DNA of 64,000 nt from an uncultured Candidatus Binatia bacterium (GCA_958296235.1 OY282457.1:992501-1056500), one strand, 5' to 3'; positions 7,783 through 17,814 are shown, counted from the stretch's first letter. Made by a program: numbers and translations. The notes: generated from the letters alone by a model not told the origin.

Positions 7783-10700
7783 TTATCCCTCAGCCTGTCT
7801 GTGAGCCCTGAACTCCGCTGCCCAGCAGTACAGAACCGGCACGACAAATACGGTCAGCAGAGCGATGGCCATGCCGCCGAAAGACGGGATGGCCATCGGC
7901 ACCATGATATCGGCCCCACGGCCCCGCGAGGTGAGCACGGGGAAAAGGGCCAAGAGTGTCGTTGCCGTAGTCATCAATGCCGGCCGTATGCGCCGTTGAG
8001 CGGCCTCAAGGACCGCAGCCCGAATTTCCTCTCTCGTTCCGGGCGCGTGTGTGTCAAACCGCTGTTTGAGATAGGTTGCTATCAGGACGCCGTTATCCGC
8101 CGCAATCCCAAACAGCGCAATAAAGCCGACCCACACCGCTACGCTCAAATTAAAGGGACGGACCTGAAACAGGTCACGGAAATTTGTTTCCCCCACAGCG
8201 AAATTCAAGAACCAGTCTTGGGCATAGAGCCATAACAGAAGAAACCCGCCTGCCCACGCGACAAAGATACCCGAGAAGATAAATACGGTTGTCAGGGCTG
8301 AGCGGAATTGCAGATACAGAATGAGAAAAATCACAAAGAGGGTGAGCGGAATAACAATGCGCAAACGCTTCTTTGCTCGAAGCTGGTTCTCATAACTGCC
8401 GGCAAAGGCATAGCTGACTCCTGCTGGCAGTTGCCATTCGCCTCGCGCAATTTTGTCTTGCAGATAAGCCTGCGCCGCCTCGACGACTTCAACTTCGGCA
8501 TGGCCGGACTTTTTGTCAAAGACCACATAGCTCGTCAGAAAGGTATCCTCACTCTTAATCACCTGAGCGCGCCGTTCGAATGCGATGTCTGCAAGCTCGC
8601 GGAGCGGGATGTGTTGGCCGAGTGGCGTGGGAATGAGAATCCCGCCCAATGTTTCCAGGTCGTTCCGCAGTTCTCGGAGATACCGAATCCGTACCGGATA
8701 CCGCTCTCGTCCCTCAATCGTCAGGGTCAGCGGCTTTCCACCGACGGCAACTTCGATGATGTCCTGGACATCCTTGATCGTGAGCCCATAGCGGGCGATC
8801 TGAGCGCGATTAATCCGAATCTCCAGATACGGCTTACCAACGACACGGTCCGCGACAACGGTTGCCGGCTCAATCGTCGGCACCTCTTTCAGCCACGTTT
8901 CAATTTGTTGTCCGACGGCATCAATAATTTCCAGGCTGGGTCCTTTGACTTTGACTCCCATGGACGCCCGCATCCCGGATTGCAGCATCACGACCCGAGC
9001 GGCGATGGGTTGGAGCTTGGGCGCGGACGTGACGCCTGGGATTTTGGCGACCTGGACGATTTCATTCCAGATATCATCGGGAGTACGAATATGAGACCGC
9101 CACTGTCGATACGGTCGCCCATCCGGGTCTGGAATAAGCCGTCCCTGCGCATCGCGAACAAATGCCTCAGTGTCCACGTCATAGCGAAAAGAGGCAGGAT
9201 ATCCATGGGCATCGACGCGGTACTCCGACTTGTAGTTGATGACGTTCTCAAACATGGAAATAGGAGCCGGGTCGAGTGAAGAATCGACCCGTCCCAGTTT
9301 CCCCACGCTCAATTCGACCTCAGGAATCGAGGACACTGCCATATCGAGCTTCTTCACGACATCCAGCGCTTCCCCAATGGACGCATGCGGCATGGTCGTC
9401 GGCATATACAGAAACGCCCCTTCGTCGAGTGGCGGCATAAACTCCTCGCCCATACGCGCCCACATCGCTCCACCTGCGACCACCGCACTGAGAGGAATGG
9501 CGGCGAACAGGAGTTTGTGCTGGAGGCACCAACCGAGGAGGCGTGGGTACGCATCCTGAAAAAACTTGAAGAAGGTCAGTGCCAGGGCAATCAGCATGCC
9601 GACAAAGACCATATTGAGGGGCGTTCCTGTTTCAACTCCAATAGGGAGCCAGGACCGGACAAGCAAGAACAGCGTGGTCACGATAATGGCAGCCGGAACA
9701 ACGTAGCGTTCGGAACGGGAAAACCACTCATAACGAGAGAGCATCCTATCACGCGCCAGGTTATAGACACCCAGCAGCAGCAGGACGAGACCAGGAAAAG
9801 GACAGGTCCCCATCAGAAGGAGGCCGGCAGCAGCCTCTGCGAGAGCCAGGCCCCGCCTCAGCCTTGGCCGCCCCGTCCAATCACGAAAAAGGAGGTGTGC
9901 GGCCGATGGGAGAACGATCAGCGCAACAAACAGCGCTCCAAGAAGAGCAAATGTCTTGGTGTACGCCAATGGCGCAAACAGTTTTCCTTCCGCGGCCTGA
10001 AGGGCAAACACGGGCAGAAAACTCACAACCGTCGTCAGGGCCGCGGTACGCACCGCCCCTGCAACTTCGATAGTTGCTTCATAGACTATCTCCAGACGGC
10101 TCTTACCGGCTGGGGCGGCGTTGAGGTGGAAGAGAATATTCTCACACAGCACGATGCCCATATCGACCATCGTGCCAATGGCTATGGCAATGCCGGAGAG
10201 CGCCACAATATTGGCCTGCACCTGAAACGATTGCATGAGGATAAAGGCAATAAGGATCGCCAGAGGAAGCACAAGCGCAATCAAGACAGCACTCATCAGG
10301 TGGAAGACCATAACGACCACCACAATGATGGTCACGAGGATTTCTTCCGTCAGGGCGGCCTTGAGCGTCCCGAGGGTCTCAAGAATCAATCCGGTCCGGT
10401 CATAGAAGGGCACGATCGTGAGTTTTGACAGCGTGCCGTCAGTGAAGGTCTTTTCCGGTAGACCGGGAGAAATTTCTTCAATCTTCGCCCGTACGTTCTG
10501 GATGGTGGCGAGTGGATTCTCGCCATAGCGGACAACCACGACCCCACCCACGACCTCAGCCCCGTCTTTATCGAGCGCCCCACGTCGCAGGGCCGGACCA
10601 AGACGCACCTGAGCGACATCTTTGACCTGAACCGGAATATTGTTCTCCCGAACGGCGATAGCGATGTCCTCAATATCCTGGAGCGTCTGGATAAAGCCCA

Positions 10701-11451
10701 CGCCACGGATGACATATTCCACCCGGTTCACTTCGATAGTTCGCGCGCCGACATCGAGATTGGAATTCCGGACCGCGTGTATGATCCGGGCAAGACTGAC
10801 GTCATACGCCCGAAGCGCATCAGGGTTGATGTCGATTTGGTACTCTTTGACAAATCCGCCGATGGAGGCCACTTCGGCGACTCCCTCCGCCCCTTGCAAC
10901 GCATAGCGGACGTACCAATCCTGGACGCTGCGAATCTCGTCCAGATTCCAGCCACCGGTCGGCCTGCCCTCAGGATCACGCCCTTCGAGCGTATACCAAA
11001 AGACCTGCCCCAGGGCGGTCGCATCCGGTCCCAGGGCAGGAGAAACATCGTCCGGCAACAGCCCCTGTGGAAGACTGGAGAGCTTTTCCAGCACGCGCGA
11101 CCGTGACCAATAGAAGTCGATGTCATCCTTAAAAATAATGTAGATGGATGAGTATCCAAAATAGGAAAAGCTCCTGATGGTTTTAACACCGGGCAGCCCC
11201 AGGAGGGAAACCGTCAGCGGATAGCTGATTTGGTCCTCAACATCACGCGGAGACCGTCCCGGCCACTTCGTAAAGACAATTTGCTGATTCTCGCCAATGT
11301 CCGGGATGGCATCGACCGGAACAGGATTTCGAGGGAGGAAATCGAGCTTCCAATCAAAAGGAGCGACCATGACGCCCCACGCAGTCATGCAGACAACGAA
11401 GAGGGTAACGATCAACTTATTTTCCAGGCAAAAACGAATGGCGGCGTTCAT
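7783..11451 (-). CDS. cusA: Heavy-metal efflux RND pump, CusA/CzcA family
   Basis: About 1222 residues, normal for HME-RND pumps: a TM helix near the N-terminus (CLENKLIVTLFVVCMTAWGV), two periplasmic loops and further TM bundles. The segments RVVMLQSGMRASMGVKVKG and DPAPISMFE carry methionines at the positions that bind Cu(I)/Ag(I) in CusA, favouring monovalent copper/silver over the Zn/Co/Cd type. It is the inner-membrane proton antiporter of the tripartite pump encoded with the next two genes. The ATG at 11451 is preferred. An upstream in-frame TTG at 11481 would overlap the adaptor stop codon (TTGA), so coupled initiation there is possible. Confidence 0.92.
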   Translation of the reverse strand: MNAAIRFCLENKLIVTLFVVCMTAWGVMVAPFDWKLDFLPRNPVPVDAIPDIGENQQIVFTKWPGRSPRDVEDQISYPLTVSLLGLPGVKTIRSFSYFGYSSIYIIFKDDIDFYWSRSRVLEKLSSLPQGLLPDDVSPALGPDATALGQVFWYTLEGRDPEGRPTGGWNLDEIRSVQDWYVRYALQGAEGVAEVASIGGFVKEYQIDINPDALRAYDVSLARIIHAVRNSNLDVGARTIEVNRVEYVIRGVGFIQTLQDIEDIAIAVRENNIPVQVKDVAQVRLGPALRRGALDKDGAEVVGGVVVVRYGENPLATIQNVRAKIEEISPGLPEKTFTDGTLSKLTIVPFYDRTGLILETLGTLKAALTEEILVTIIVVVVMVFHLMSAVLIALVLPLAILIAFILMQSFQVQANIVALSGIAIAIGTMVDMGIVLCENILFHLNAAPAGKSRLEIVYEATIEVAGAVRTAALTTVVSFLPVFALQAAEGKLFAPLAYTKTFALLGALFVALIVLPSAAHLLFRDWTGRPRLRRGLALAEAAAGLLLMGTCPFPGLVLLLLGVYNLARDRMLSRYEWFSRSERYVVPAAIIVTTLFLLVRSWLPIGVETGTPLNMVFVGMLIALALTFFKFFQDAYPRLLGWCLQHKLLFAAIPLSAVVAGGAMWARMGEEFMPPLDEGAFLYMPTTMPHASIGEALDVVKKLDMAVSSIPEVELSVGKLGRVDSSLDPAPISMFENVINYKSEYRVDAHGYPASFRYDVDTEAFVRDAQGRLIPDPDGRPYRQWRSHIRTPDDIWNEIVQVAKIPGVTSAPKLQPIAARVVMLQSGMRASMGVKVKGPSLEIIDAVGQQIETWLKEVPTIEPATVVADRVVGKPYLEIRINRAQIARYGLTIKDVQDIIEVAVGGKPLTLTIEGRERYPVRIRYLRELRNDLETLGGILIPTPLGQHIPLRELADIAFERRAQVIKSEDTFLTSYVVFDKKSGHAEVEVVEAAQAYLQDKIARGEWQLPAGVSYAFAGSYENQLRAKKRLRIVIPLTLFVIFLILYLQFRSALTTVFIFSGIFVAWAGGFLLLWLYAQDWFLNFAVGETNFRDLFQVRPFNLSVAVWVGFIALFGIAADNGVLIATYLKQRFDTHAPGTREEIRAAVLEAAQRRIRPALMTTATTLLALFPVLTSRGRGADIMVPMAIPSFGGMAIALLTVFVVPVLYCWAAEFRAHRQAEG

Positions 11452-11477
11452 AGTGCGCTCTGGGATATGGCCGGGAG

Positions 11478-12854
11478 TCAATGCCGATGGGCGCCGCCGG
11501 CCTGCCCCCCGTGTGGATTCATCATGCTGCGTTTACCCTGAATCTGGAGGTCTGCGTCAATTTTGAACGAACCGCTTGAAACGACACGCTCTCCCGCGCG
11601 GAGCCCCTCTCTAACAACGTAATAGTCCCCCGCGCGTGGACCGAGCGTAATGGTTCGGCCCTCGTAAGCCCCAGTGTCCGGTTTCTGCACGTATACAATG
11701 GCGCGCTTCCCAGTAATGAGCGGCGCTGACGCAGGAATGACCAGCGGTGGCCCGGCCTCGCGCTCATGCTCGTGCTCATGGTTGTGGCCAACCAGCGGGA
11801 AGTTGTCGGCCAGGACCAGGGGCATTCCGCAAATCGGACAACTTCCCGCCGTCGTGCGCATCACCTCTGGATGCATGGGGCAGATATATTGTCCGCTATA
11901 AGAAGGCCCCACAACGGTTCCCCGGTCCGAAATCTGAGCCTTGATCGTTGCGGTGACGAACAGCCCAGGCTTCAGCCTGAGGTCAGGATTTTCAACATTT
12001 ACGCGCACCCGGACTGTCCGTGTTCCAGCGTCAAGGAAAGGCTGAACAAACGACACCACTCCGTGAAATCCCTCTCCGGGGAACGCCTCGGCCCGAAATG
12101 CCACCGGTTGCCCATAGCGAATCCAGGACAGATCAGATTCATAGGCGTCCAGATACAGCCAGAGATGTGACAGATCGGCAATCGTGTAAATCCTGGCGCC
12201 GGTGTTCACATACATGCCCTCGTTGATCTGCTTCTCCACCACAATCCCGCCCATAGGCGCGTAGATGGTGACATGCTCATCGGCCTGCCTCTGCTGCTCA
12301 ATCTGGCCTACCTGCGTATCCGTCAGTCCCAAAAGGCGCAGCTTGTCGCGCGCGGCTTGCACCGAGCGCTCTGAAGAGCGTTTCACGATGGTACTGGCGC
12401 TTCCACGCAGCCGGGCGAGTGAACGGGCCGTCTGAATCAGCTCTTCCTGAGCAGAAAGTAATTCCGGGCTGTAGAGAGAGACCATATGGTCCCCCGGGTT
12501 GACGCGAATCCCGGTATAGTTCACGTACAGGCGGTCAACGCGTCCGGGCACCCAGGCAGTAATATGCTTGAGCCGCGTTTCGTCATAATCAATCTTCCCG
12601 GCGAGCCGTACCTCCCGCTCGACCCATTTCCGTTCCACCAGCGCGGTCTCAAGCTGGATCAACTTCCTGGCGGCGTCACTGAGCAGCATCTCCTGACCAG
12701 AGGTCTCCGGTGCTCTTCCATGCGGGGCGGTGGCCGGCAAGGTGTGTCCCGATGTGTCATGCCCGGCGTGCTGAGCGATGCTATTCCCAATCCCTGTCAA
12801 TATCGTCAGACACAGGAGCAAGCCTTTTATCACGAAAACGTTGATATTCTCCAT
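11478..12854 (-). CDS. cusB: Efflux RND periplasmic adaptor with internal metal-binding domain (CusB-like)
   Basis: A 458-residue membrane-fusion protein with an N-terminal signal segment and barrel-sandwich/beta-barrel signatures (WVPGRVDRLYVNYTGIRVNPGD, GMYVNTGARIYTIADLSHLW). After the beta-barrel, near residue 330, lies a heavy-metal-binding domain (YICPMHPEV ... CPICGMPLV) followed by a His/Glu run (HNHEHEHERE). The membrane-proximal domain resumes after it. In many relatives this domain is N-terminal; here it is internal. It would bridge the CusA and TolC components and may ferry Cu/Ag. The ATG at 12854 has GGGGAAGG upstream; a GTG at 12863 is the alternative. It lies 5 bp after the outer-membrane gene. 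Confidence 0.9.
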   Translation of the reverse strand: MENINVFVIKGLLLCLTILTGIGNSIAQHAGHDTSGHTLPATAPHGRAPETSGQEMLLSDAARKLIQLETALVERKWVEREVRLAGKIDYDETRLKHITAWVPGRVDRLYVNYTGIRVNPGDHMVSLYSPELLSAQEELIQTARSLARLRGSASTIVKRSSERSVQAARDKLRLLGLTDTQVGQIEQQRQADEHVTIYAPMGGIVVEKQINEGMYVNTGARIYTIADLSHLWLYLDAYESDLSWIRYGQPVAFRAEAFPGEGFHGVVSFVQPFLDAGTRTVRVRVNVENPDLRLKPGLFVTATIKAQISDRGTVVGPSYSGQYICPMHPEVMRTTAGSCPICGMPLVLADNFPLVGHNHEHEHEREAGPPLVIPASAPLITGKRAIVYVQKPDTGAYEGRTITLGPRAGDYYVVREGLRAGERVVSSGSFKIDADLQIQGKRSMMNPHGGQAGGAHRH

Positions 12855-12859
12855 TGGAT

Positions 12860-14308
12860 TCACCTTCCCCTCTCTTCAGTGGAGAGGAAATCACTGTATC
12901 CACCCCTCAGCATAAAAAGCTTCGCGATGGCGATGGCTCGGTCCGTTCGCGCCCGGCTCAAAGAGAGTTCAAAATCCAGCAACCTCCGGCCTGAATCGAG
13001 CACATCCAAGAAGCCGGCCGCGCCACTTTCATAGGCAGTAAAGCTGGCCTCAATAGACTCTTCGGCTTTGGGCAGCAGCGTATGGGTAAAGAGAGCCGTC
13101 TTGCGCTCGGCATCTCGTAGCGCAAATCGCGCGCGGGCAAAGTCTGAGGCTAACACGGCGGCACTATTCCGACGCTGCTCCTCAATGCTGTATTGCCGCA
13201 GGACCGCTTCCTCGACTCTCGCCTGATTCTTCTGCCAATAGATCGGGAGAGTCATTGAGAGCGTCGGCAGCAGGGCATCCTTGCCGCTGTCCATTGGCCC
13301 CGGACGCTTATCCGTCGCGATATAATCAAGGCCGAGAGTAAAATCAGGGTAAGCCGTCTTTCCGGCCAGTTCGACGCCCACGCGTCTCGCCTGAATGAGC
13401 GCATCGAAGCGCGCAAGCTCAGGATTGCCTGTGAGGACAGTCTCTTCGGTCAACTGCCGGGCCGCTCTCGCTTCTGCATCCAGAGTCGGGTCCAGGAGCA
13501 GGCCGGGAGGAAGGTGAACAGGTGTCGTCGTGGGACGGTTCAACAGCGCGTTGAACGCCGCTTGGGTCGGTTGTCTGACCTCACGGAATTCCGCGAGGTG
13601 GTCCTCTAATTGTCCCAGTTCGGTCTGCACGCGAACCAGATCGCTATGTGTCCCGATCCCAGAGCGAAAACGGACCTGAAGGACTTTTTCCCAGGATTGA
13701 ACAAGCTGGAGAGTCTCTTCGGCAATACGGACCGCAGCCTGGAGATAGGCCAGTTCGGCATACGTCCTGGCCACGTCAAAAACGAGTTTATTCTTGAGGC
13801 TCAGAAAACGAGAGAATGCCGCGCGCGCCTCGAAATCTGCCTCATCGCCACGTAGCGTCAGCGTTCCGAACCACGGAAACGCCTGGCTAATGCCGAGCCG
13901 ATGCTGTTGCGCCCCGGTACGAGTCTCAACCGAACGCAGAAAATATCCATAGGTCAGTCGGGGGTCAGCGAGAGCAGTGACGTGAGGACGTTTTTTGAGA
14001 GCCGCTTGATAGGCCGCAAAACTCCCCCGCAGCTCAGCGCTGTTTTCGAGCGCCGAGCGGAGATAGCCATACAGAGTCTCAGGAAAGCGTCCTGGCGTAG
14101 CGGCGCTGGACTCCGCCGGTCTCCCTGGGGCGCTGACCGTACCAGGCGAGCCTTCTCCCAGAACGGGTCGCAAAGCATTGCCCTGAGGCAGGGGAGATGG
14201 CCCTCCTCCGGTACGCGCAGAGAGGGGAGCCGTCGCGCACCCCAACGGCAGAGGAGTTATGACGGCCAGTGCAATAACCAGGAATCGCCTCGCAAAACCG
14301 TTCATCAT
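12860..14308 (-). CDS. cusC: TolC-family outer-membrane efflux lipoprotein (CusC-like)
   Basis: A 482-residue outer membrane efflux protein with a lipobox-type signal (VITPLPLGCATAP, lipid Cys near residue 24). It has two repeated coiled-coil halves typical of the OEP family (for example YAELAYLQAAVRIAEETLQL and the C-terminal FTAYESGAAGFLDVLDSGRR). It is the exit duct for the CusBA pump and the first structural gene of the minus-strand operon. The MM start leaves two adjacent ATGs (14308 and 14305). Confidence 0.9.
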   Translation of the reverse strand: MMNGFARRFLVIALAVITPLPLGCATAPLSARTGGGPSPLPQGNALRPVLGEGSPGTVSAPGRPAESSAATPGRFPETLYGYLRSALENSAELRGSFAAYQAALKKRPHVTALADPRLTYGYFLRSVETRTGAQQHRLGISQAFPWFGTLTLRGDEADFEARAAFSRFLSLKNKLVFDVARTYAELAYLQAAVRIAEETLQLVQSWEKVLQVRFRSGIGTHSDLVRVQTELGQLEDHLAEFREVRQPTQAAFNALLNRPTTTPVHLPPGLLLDPTLDAEARAARQLTEETVLTGNPELARFDALIQARRVGVELAGKTAYPDFTLGLDYIATDKRPGPMDSGKDALLPTLSMTLPIYWQKNQARVEEAVLRQYSIEEQRRNSAAVLASDFARARFALRDAERKTALFTHTLLPKAEESIEASFTAYESGAAGFLDVLDSGRRLLDFELSLSRARTDRAIAIAKLFMLRGGYSDFLSTEERGR

Positions 14309-14442
14309 AATAAGAGGCTACTTTCTCAATACGGGTGGTATTGTGCGTCTTCGGAAGACAGACAGGGCGCGTTCGACGGCAGTACGCCGTCGCAACACAG
14401 ACAATGAGAACTACCACCGTCCAGGTGATAGCGTGGGGGGGA

Positions 14443-14844
14443 TTAGAGACGGAAAATAGAGAAGGACAGATACAGTGGGACAGACCGTTGCGCCCGCCCT
14501 GCTGAGAGTTGAAGGTCAAGGGATACTGGCCGGGAGGAGACACTCACTGAGGCGGACGAGAACGCGAGGGAACGCGACGCAGACGAGCTTGCAGACAGTT
14601 CCTCGCCTCCCAGCACCAGAGGCTTGAGAAAGAAATGCTCTCCACAATCTGGACATTGCTCAGGAGTGGAATGCGACTCTCTGTCCGGTGTATGGCACGG
14701 GGCGGTCTGAGCGCTCTGCGCTGCATCAGGCGGAGAGACGCTGGGCGTCCGAGTATGACCGGCAGCAAAGCACATCTGCGTGCAATGCAGGAGCAGTGCC
14801 AGAAAAAGAAAGGTGACACAATACTGCTGGTAAACTCGACCCAT
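14443..14844 (-). CDS. Small secreted Cys/His-containing protein upstream of cusCBA
   Basis: 133 residues with an N-terminal signal peptide (VTFLFLALLLHCTQMCFAAG). A central segment contains PCHTPDRESHSTPEQCPDCGEHF, shown here as two overlapping pieces PCHTPDRESHS and TPEQCPDCGEHF. The C-terminal third is Ser-rich and low in complexity. It lies 134 bp upstream of, and on the same strand as, the efflux operon. Short metal-ligand-rich periplasmic proteins are common at such loci, so a role in copper/silver binding or sensing is inferred. I do not recognise a named family. Confidence 0.6.
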   Translation of the reverse strand: MGRVYQQYCVTFLFLALLLHCTQMCFAAGHTRTPSVSPPDAAQSAQTAPCHTPDRESHSTPEQCPDCGEHFFLKPLVLGGEELSASSSASRSLAFSSASVSVSSRPVSLDLQLSAGRAQRSVPLYLSFSIFRL

Positions 14845-14985
14845 AGTGTTACGTTAGCACGAGAGGAGAATTGAAACCACATATCCCCCGTCTGCTCGGA
14901 GAGCCAGGCGCCCGACGTGCAGGACCGTGATACGGCCCTCCTCAATACTGACTGTTCAGGATAGAGCCGAGAAACGAGCACAGCG

Positions 14986-16137
14986 ATGAACTGCCAGCGC
15001 GATTTATTTTCTTTGCCCGACGGCCAGCATTACCTCAACTGTGCCTATATGTCGCCGTTGTTAAAAGCCGTTGAGACAGCCGGGATCAACGGTCTGCGAC
15101 GCAAAGCCGCGCCCGCCGAGATTACGCCCGCGGATTTTTTTGATCCAGCAGAAGAACTGCGCCTGGCGTTCGCCCGACTCGTTCACACCTCGCCCGAGCG
15201 AATCGCCCTGGTCCCCGCGGTCAGCTATGGGATGGGTATCGCGACATACAACCTGCCGCTCACACCGGAACAGAACGTCGTGATTCCCGGAGAAGAGTTC
15301 CCGAGCAATGTCTACCCCTGGCTGGAGCAGTGCAAGCGCACGCGAGCAACCTTGCGCAGGGTTGACCGGCCCCGAAAAACGCGCGCGCCGGGAACAGTCT
15401 GGAACACACGATTTCTCGAAGCCATCGATACCGATACTGCCGTCGTGGCCCTGAGCAGTGTGCACTGGACAGACGGCACGCTCTTTGAGTTGGAACAGAT
15501 TGGACAGCGCGCCCGCGAGATGGGCGCGCTGTTTATTGTGGACGGCACCCAGTCGGTCGGCGCGCTGCCGTTTGACTTTGAGCAGGTTCAGCCCGACCTT
15601 TTGGTCTGCGCCGGCTATAAATGGCTGCTGGGCCCCTACCAGTACAGCTTCGCGGCTGTCGGTGATCGCTTACTGCATGGGGAGCCATTTGAACAGAACT
15701 GGATTAACCGGAAAGACAGCCAGCATTTCAGCGCCTTAATCAATTACCAGTCTGAATACCAACCAGGGGCTCGACGCTTTGATACCGGGGAGCGCTCGAA
15801 TTTTATTATGATTCCCATGCTCCTCGCAGCCCTCAAGCAGATCAATGAATGGGGGGTCAACAATATTCAGCGTTACTGCGCGCAGTTGAGCGCAGAACTT
15901 GGTCAGGCCCTTGACGGGACTCCCTACACGGTCGTGCCACCGCGCGAGCGCGCAGCCCACTTATTTGGTGTTCGGATTGCCGATACCGAGCAGACGCCCG
16001 CTATTCTCGAAGCGTTGCGTCAGCGCGCCGTGTATGTCTCACAGCGTGGCACTTCCATTCGCGTGTCACCGCATGTCTACAATACTGAGGAAGATATTAT
16101 GGCTCTGGCTGAGGCGCTACGAGCAGCGGTACGCTAA
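14986..16137 (+). CDS. Class V aminotransferase, cysteine-desulfurase-like
   Basis: A 383-residue fold-type I PLP enzyme. The PLP-binding context VDGTQSVGALPFDF supplies the Asp/Gln pair and CAGYKWLLGPYQYSF carries the Schiff-base Lys. The C-terminal RQRAVYVSQRGTSIRVSPHVYN is typical of the class V subgroup annotated as aminotransferase, kynureninase-like or cysteine desulfurase-like. No loop Cys typical of IscS/SufS is evident, so desulfurase activity is unproven. It is divergent from the copper locus and precedes the sulfur module by about 1.8 kb. Substrate unknown. Confidence 0.8.
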   Translation: MNCQRDLFSLPDGQHYLNCAYMSPLLKAVETAGINGLRRKAAPAEITPADFFDPAEELRLAFARLVHTSPERIALVPAVSYGMGIATYNLPLTPEQNVVIPGEEFPSNVYPWLEQCKRTRATLRRVDRPRKTRAPGTVWNTRFLEAIDTDTAVVALSSVHWTDGTLFELEQIGQRAREMGALFIVDGTQSVGALPFDFEQVQPDLLVCAGYKWLLGPYQYSFAAVGDRLLHGEPFEQNWINRKDSQHFSALINYQSEYQPGARRFDTGERSNFIMIPMLLAALKQINEWGVNNIQRYCAQLSAELGQALDGTPYTVVPPRERAAHLFGVRIADTEQTPAILEALRQRAVYVSQRGTSIRVSPHVYNTEEDIMALAEALRAAVR

Positions 16138-16392
16138 CCCCTCCTGCCGGTATCTTTTAACTGGGCTTGTGAGCTTGTCGGCTTTGACCATTTGATGTAT
16201 GGCTCTGATTTTCTTATGGTGAATGGCCGACCGATGGGTTAGACTACTTCTTCCTTGGAAAGGCGGCCACTCTCCACAGAAGAAAAACGGAAGATGGAGA
16301 GTGGCAATAGGGAGCGGTTTCTGAAACGCTGGATGGACAAACCGGAACAAAAATTGTTCAGTATGGGCAAGGGTTAAAGAAGGGGGAAAATC

Positions 16393-16824
16393 ATGCCTAC
16401 GAAGACGTCTCTCGCGGTAGCGATGCTCATGGCCGCCTTGACATGGACCGGATGCGAGTTGGGGGCGGGCCCGGAAGAAATCGACAGTGTTGAAACAAGA
16501 AGCAGCAGTATTGTGGTCACCGAGATCAACGACTTTGAGTGTTATCGAGCGGAGATCCAGTCCGTAGAGCAGCCCCCCCAGTTTTTTCCCCAGAACGAAG
16601 GGGAGACAGGGAAAGTTGTCAATGGCGAGACCACGATTCCTGTACAAGTACTCCGTGGCACCTTCACCATTACCAAGGTCCAGCTTACTATCCCGGAAAA
16701 TTGCGGATCGGTGAACGGAGAGATTGAATATAGGGGCGATCCCAAGTCTAATGTGTCTCGTCCTTTCCCGCTTACTTTTAACTTAGGGGACACCGAGACC
16801 TTTCCGCGGCACACCTTCAAATAG
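16393..16824 (+). CDS. Putative lipoprotein, unknown function
   Basis: 143 residues. The signal peptide ends in the lipobox LTWTGCELGAG, predicting a lipid-anchored periplasmic protein. The mature part has a beta-rich look (INDFECYRAEIQSVEQPPQF, TIPVQVLRGTFTITKVQL) with two cysteines (FECY, PENCGS) that could pair. A good ribosome-binding site (AGGGGGA) precedes the ATG. It is flanked by a PLP enzyme gene and a convergent lipoprotein gene. I recognise no family. Confidence 0.6.
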   Translation: MPTKTSLAVAMLMAALTWTGCELGAGPEEIDSVETRSSSIVVTEINDFECYRAEIQSVEQPPQFFPQNEGETGKVVNGETTIPVQVLRGTFTITKVQLTIPENCGSVNGEIEYRGDPKSNVSRPFPLTFNLGDTETFPRHTFK

Positions 16825-16914
16825 CGTCTCGGTCCCCTCTGCATACGGCCCGGCTGGTCCGCCGTTTCCGTGCGACCTCGATACGGTGAAACCGCTATAG
16901 AGATCGGGGCCGGA

Positions 16915-17814
16915 CTACGTCCCCCCTCTTTCGTAGTACTCAAAAATACGAAAGATAATCCGCGTCGGTCTGAAATAGGAGGCGTTCTTATTGACGACCT
17001 GGCGCTTGACCGTTTGGGTCGTCCAATTGCCAAAGGCGTCGTACCGATAGGTAAACATCTCGGCGTGGCGCTGCCGCCCATCGTCTACGTACACAATACG
17101 CTCGGTCGGATCGCCGTTGTTATTGAAGTGAATGTCCGTTCGCTCACTCAGCCGGGAGTTCGCGGCATAGACAAAAGAGACTCGGGTCACCAGGGTTCCC
17201 TGAAAATCGCGGTGGTAGACGACCTTCTTCACCAGCGTATCTGCCGCGTCATACCACAACTGCTCTTCAATATTGCCCTGAACATCGTAACGCGAGACTG
17301 TGCGGTTTTTCAGCTTATCGCCCGGCTGATAGGTCTGGGACTCGATTTCCCAGCCCTGGTCGTCATACTGAAAATCTGTTCGTTCTGTCAGCACATCCCC
17401 GGCCGAATATGAACGCGACTCAGCCGGGGCTCCATGCTCGGCATAGGATGAGACAGCGCGTCCCAAAAGGCGGTTCTCCGGCCCGTAGCGCCGCACTTCT
17501 CTTTCATTTGTACGCGCGTCGTACAAAAAGATCGCGCGCTCGCGGAGCGTTCCATCCGAGTCATACGAGAGGCGCTCAGTGCAATGGCCACGCCGGTCAA
17601 ACCGATCAGTACGAATCGGCAGTTCTGCCTGCGACTCCCACGTGTCACCCTGTTTCACTAAGTCGGCCCGAAAGATGGATACCGCTCTGACGGGCCCCCG
17701 CAGTCCGAGAACGTCCCGTTCGGTCTCCGTTTGCTGTCTCGGGCCAGGAGAGCGCACGCTTTCGCAGGACAGGCAGAGCAGTCCAAGGAGAAAGGTGCCG
17801 AGGAACCGATACAT
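16915..17814 (-). CDS. Lipoprotein with YD/RHS-like beta repeats
   Basis: 299 residues. The signal peptide MYRFLGTFLLGLLCLSCES carries a lipobox Cys. The mature chain is a series of about 20-residue repeats of the YD/RHS or MORN-like sort (RLSYDSDGTLRERAIFLYD, RTDFQYDDQGWEIESQTY, VSRYDVQGNIEEQLWYD, FTYRYDAFGNWTTQTV), suggesting an elongated beta structure at the cell surface or in the periplasm. There is no toxin tip or RHS core cage. The ATG at 17814 is chosen because it starts the signal peptide; the frame opens 21 nt earlier. Divergent from the persulfide dioxygenase gene. Function unknown. Confidence 0.65.
   Translation of the reverse strand: MYRFLGTFLLGLLCLSCESVRSPGPRQQTETERDVLGLRGPVRAVSIFRADLVKQGDTWESQAELPIRTDRFDRRGHCTERLSYDSDGTLRERAIFLYDARTNEREVRRYGPENRLLGRAVSSYAEHGAPAESRSYSAGDVLTERTDFQYDDQGWEIESQTYQPGDKLKNRTVSRYDVQGNIEEQLWYDAADTLVKKVVYHRDFQGTLVTRVSFVYAANSRLSERTDIHFNNNGDPTERIVYVDDGRQRHAEMFTYRYDAFGNWTTQTVKRQVVNKNASYFRPTRIIFRIFEYYERGGT

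Noticed and set aside
8308-10428. Long plus-strand frames of 323 and 347 codons
   Set aside because: Both are antisense to cusA and have shadow-like composition (rich in Arg, His, Gly) with no motif.
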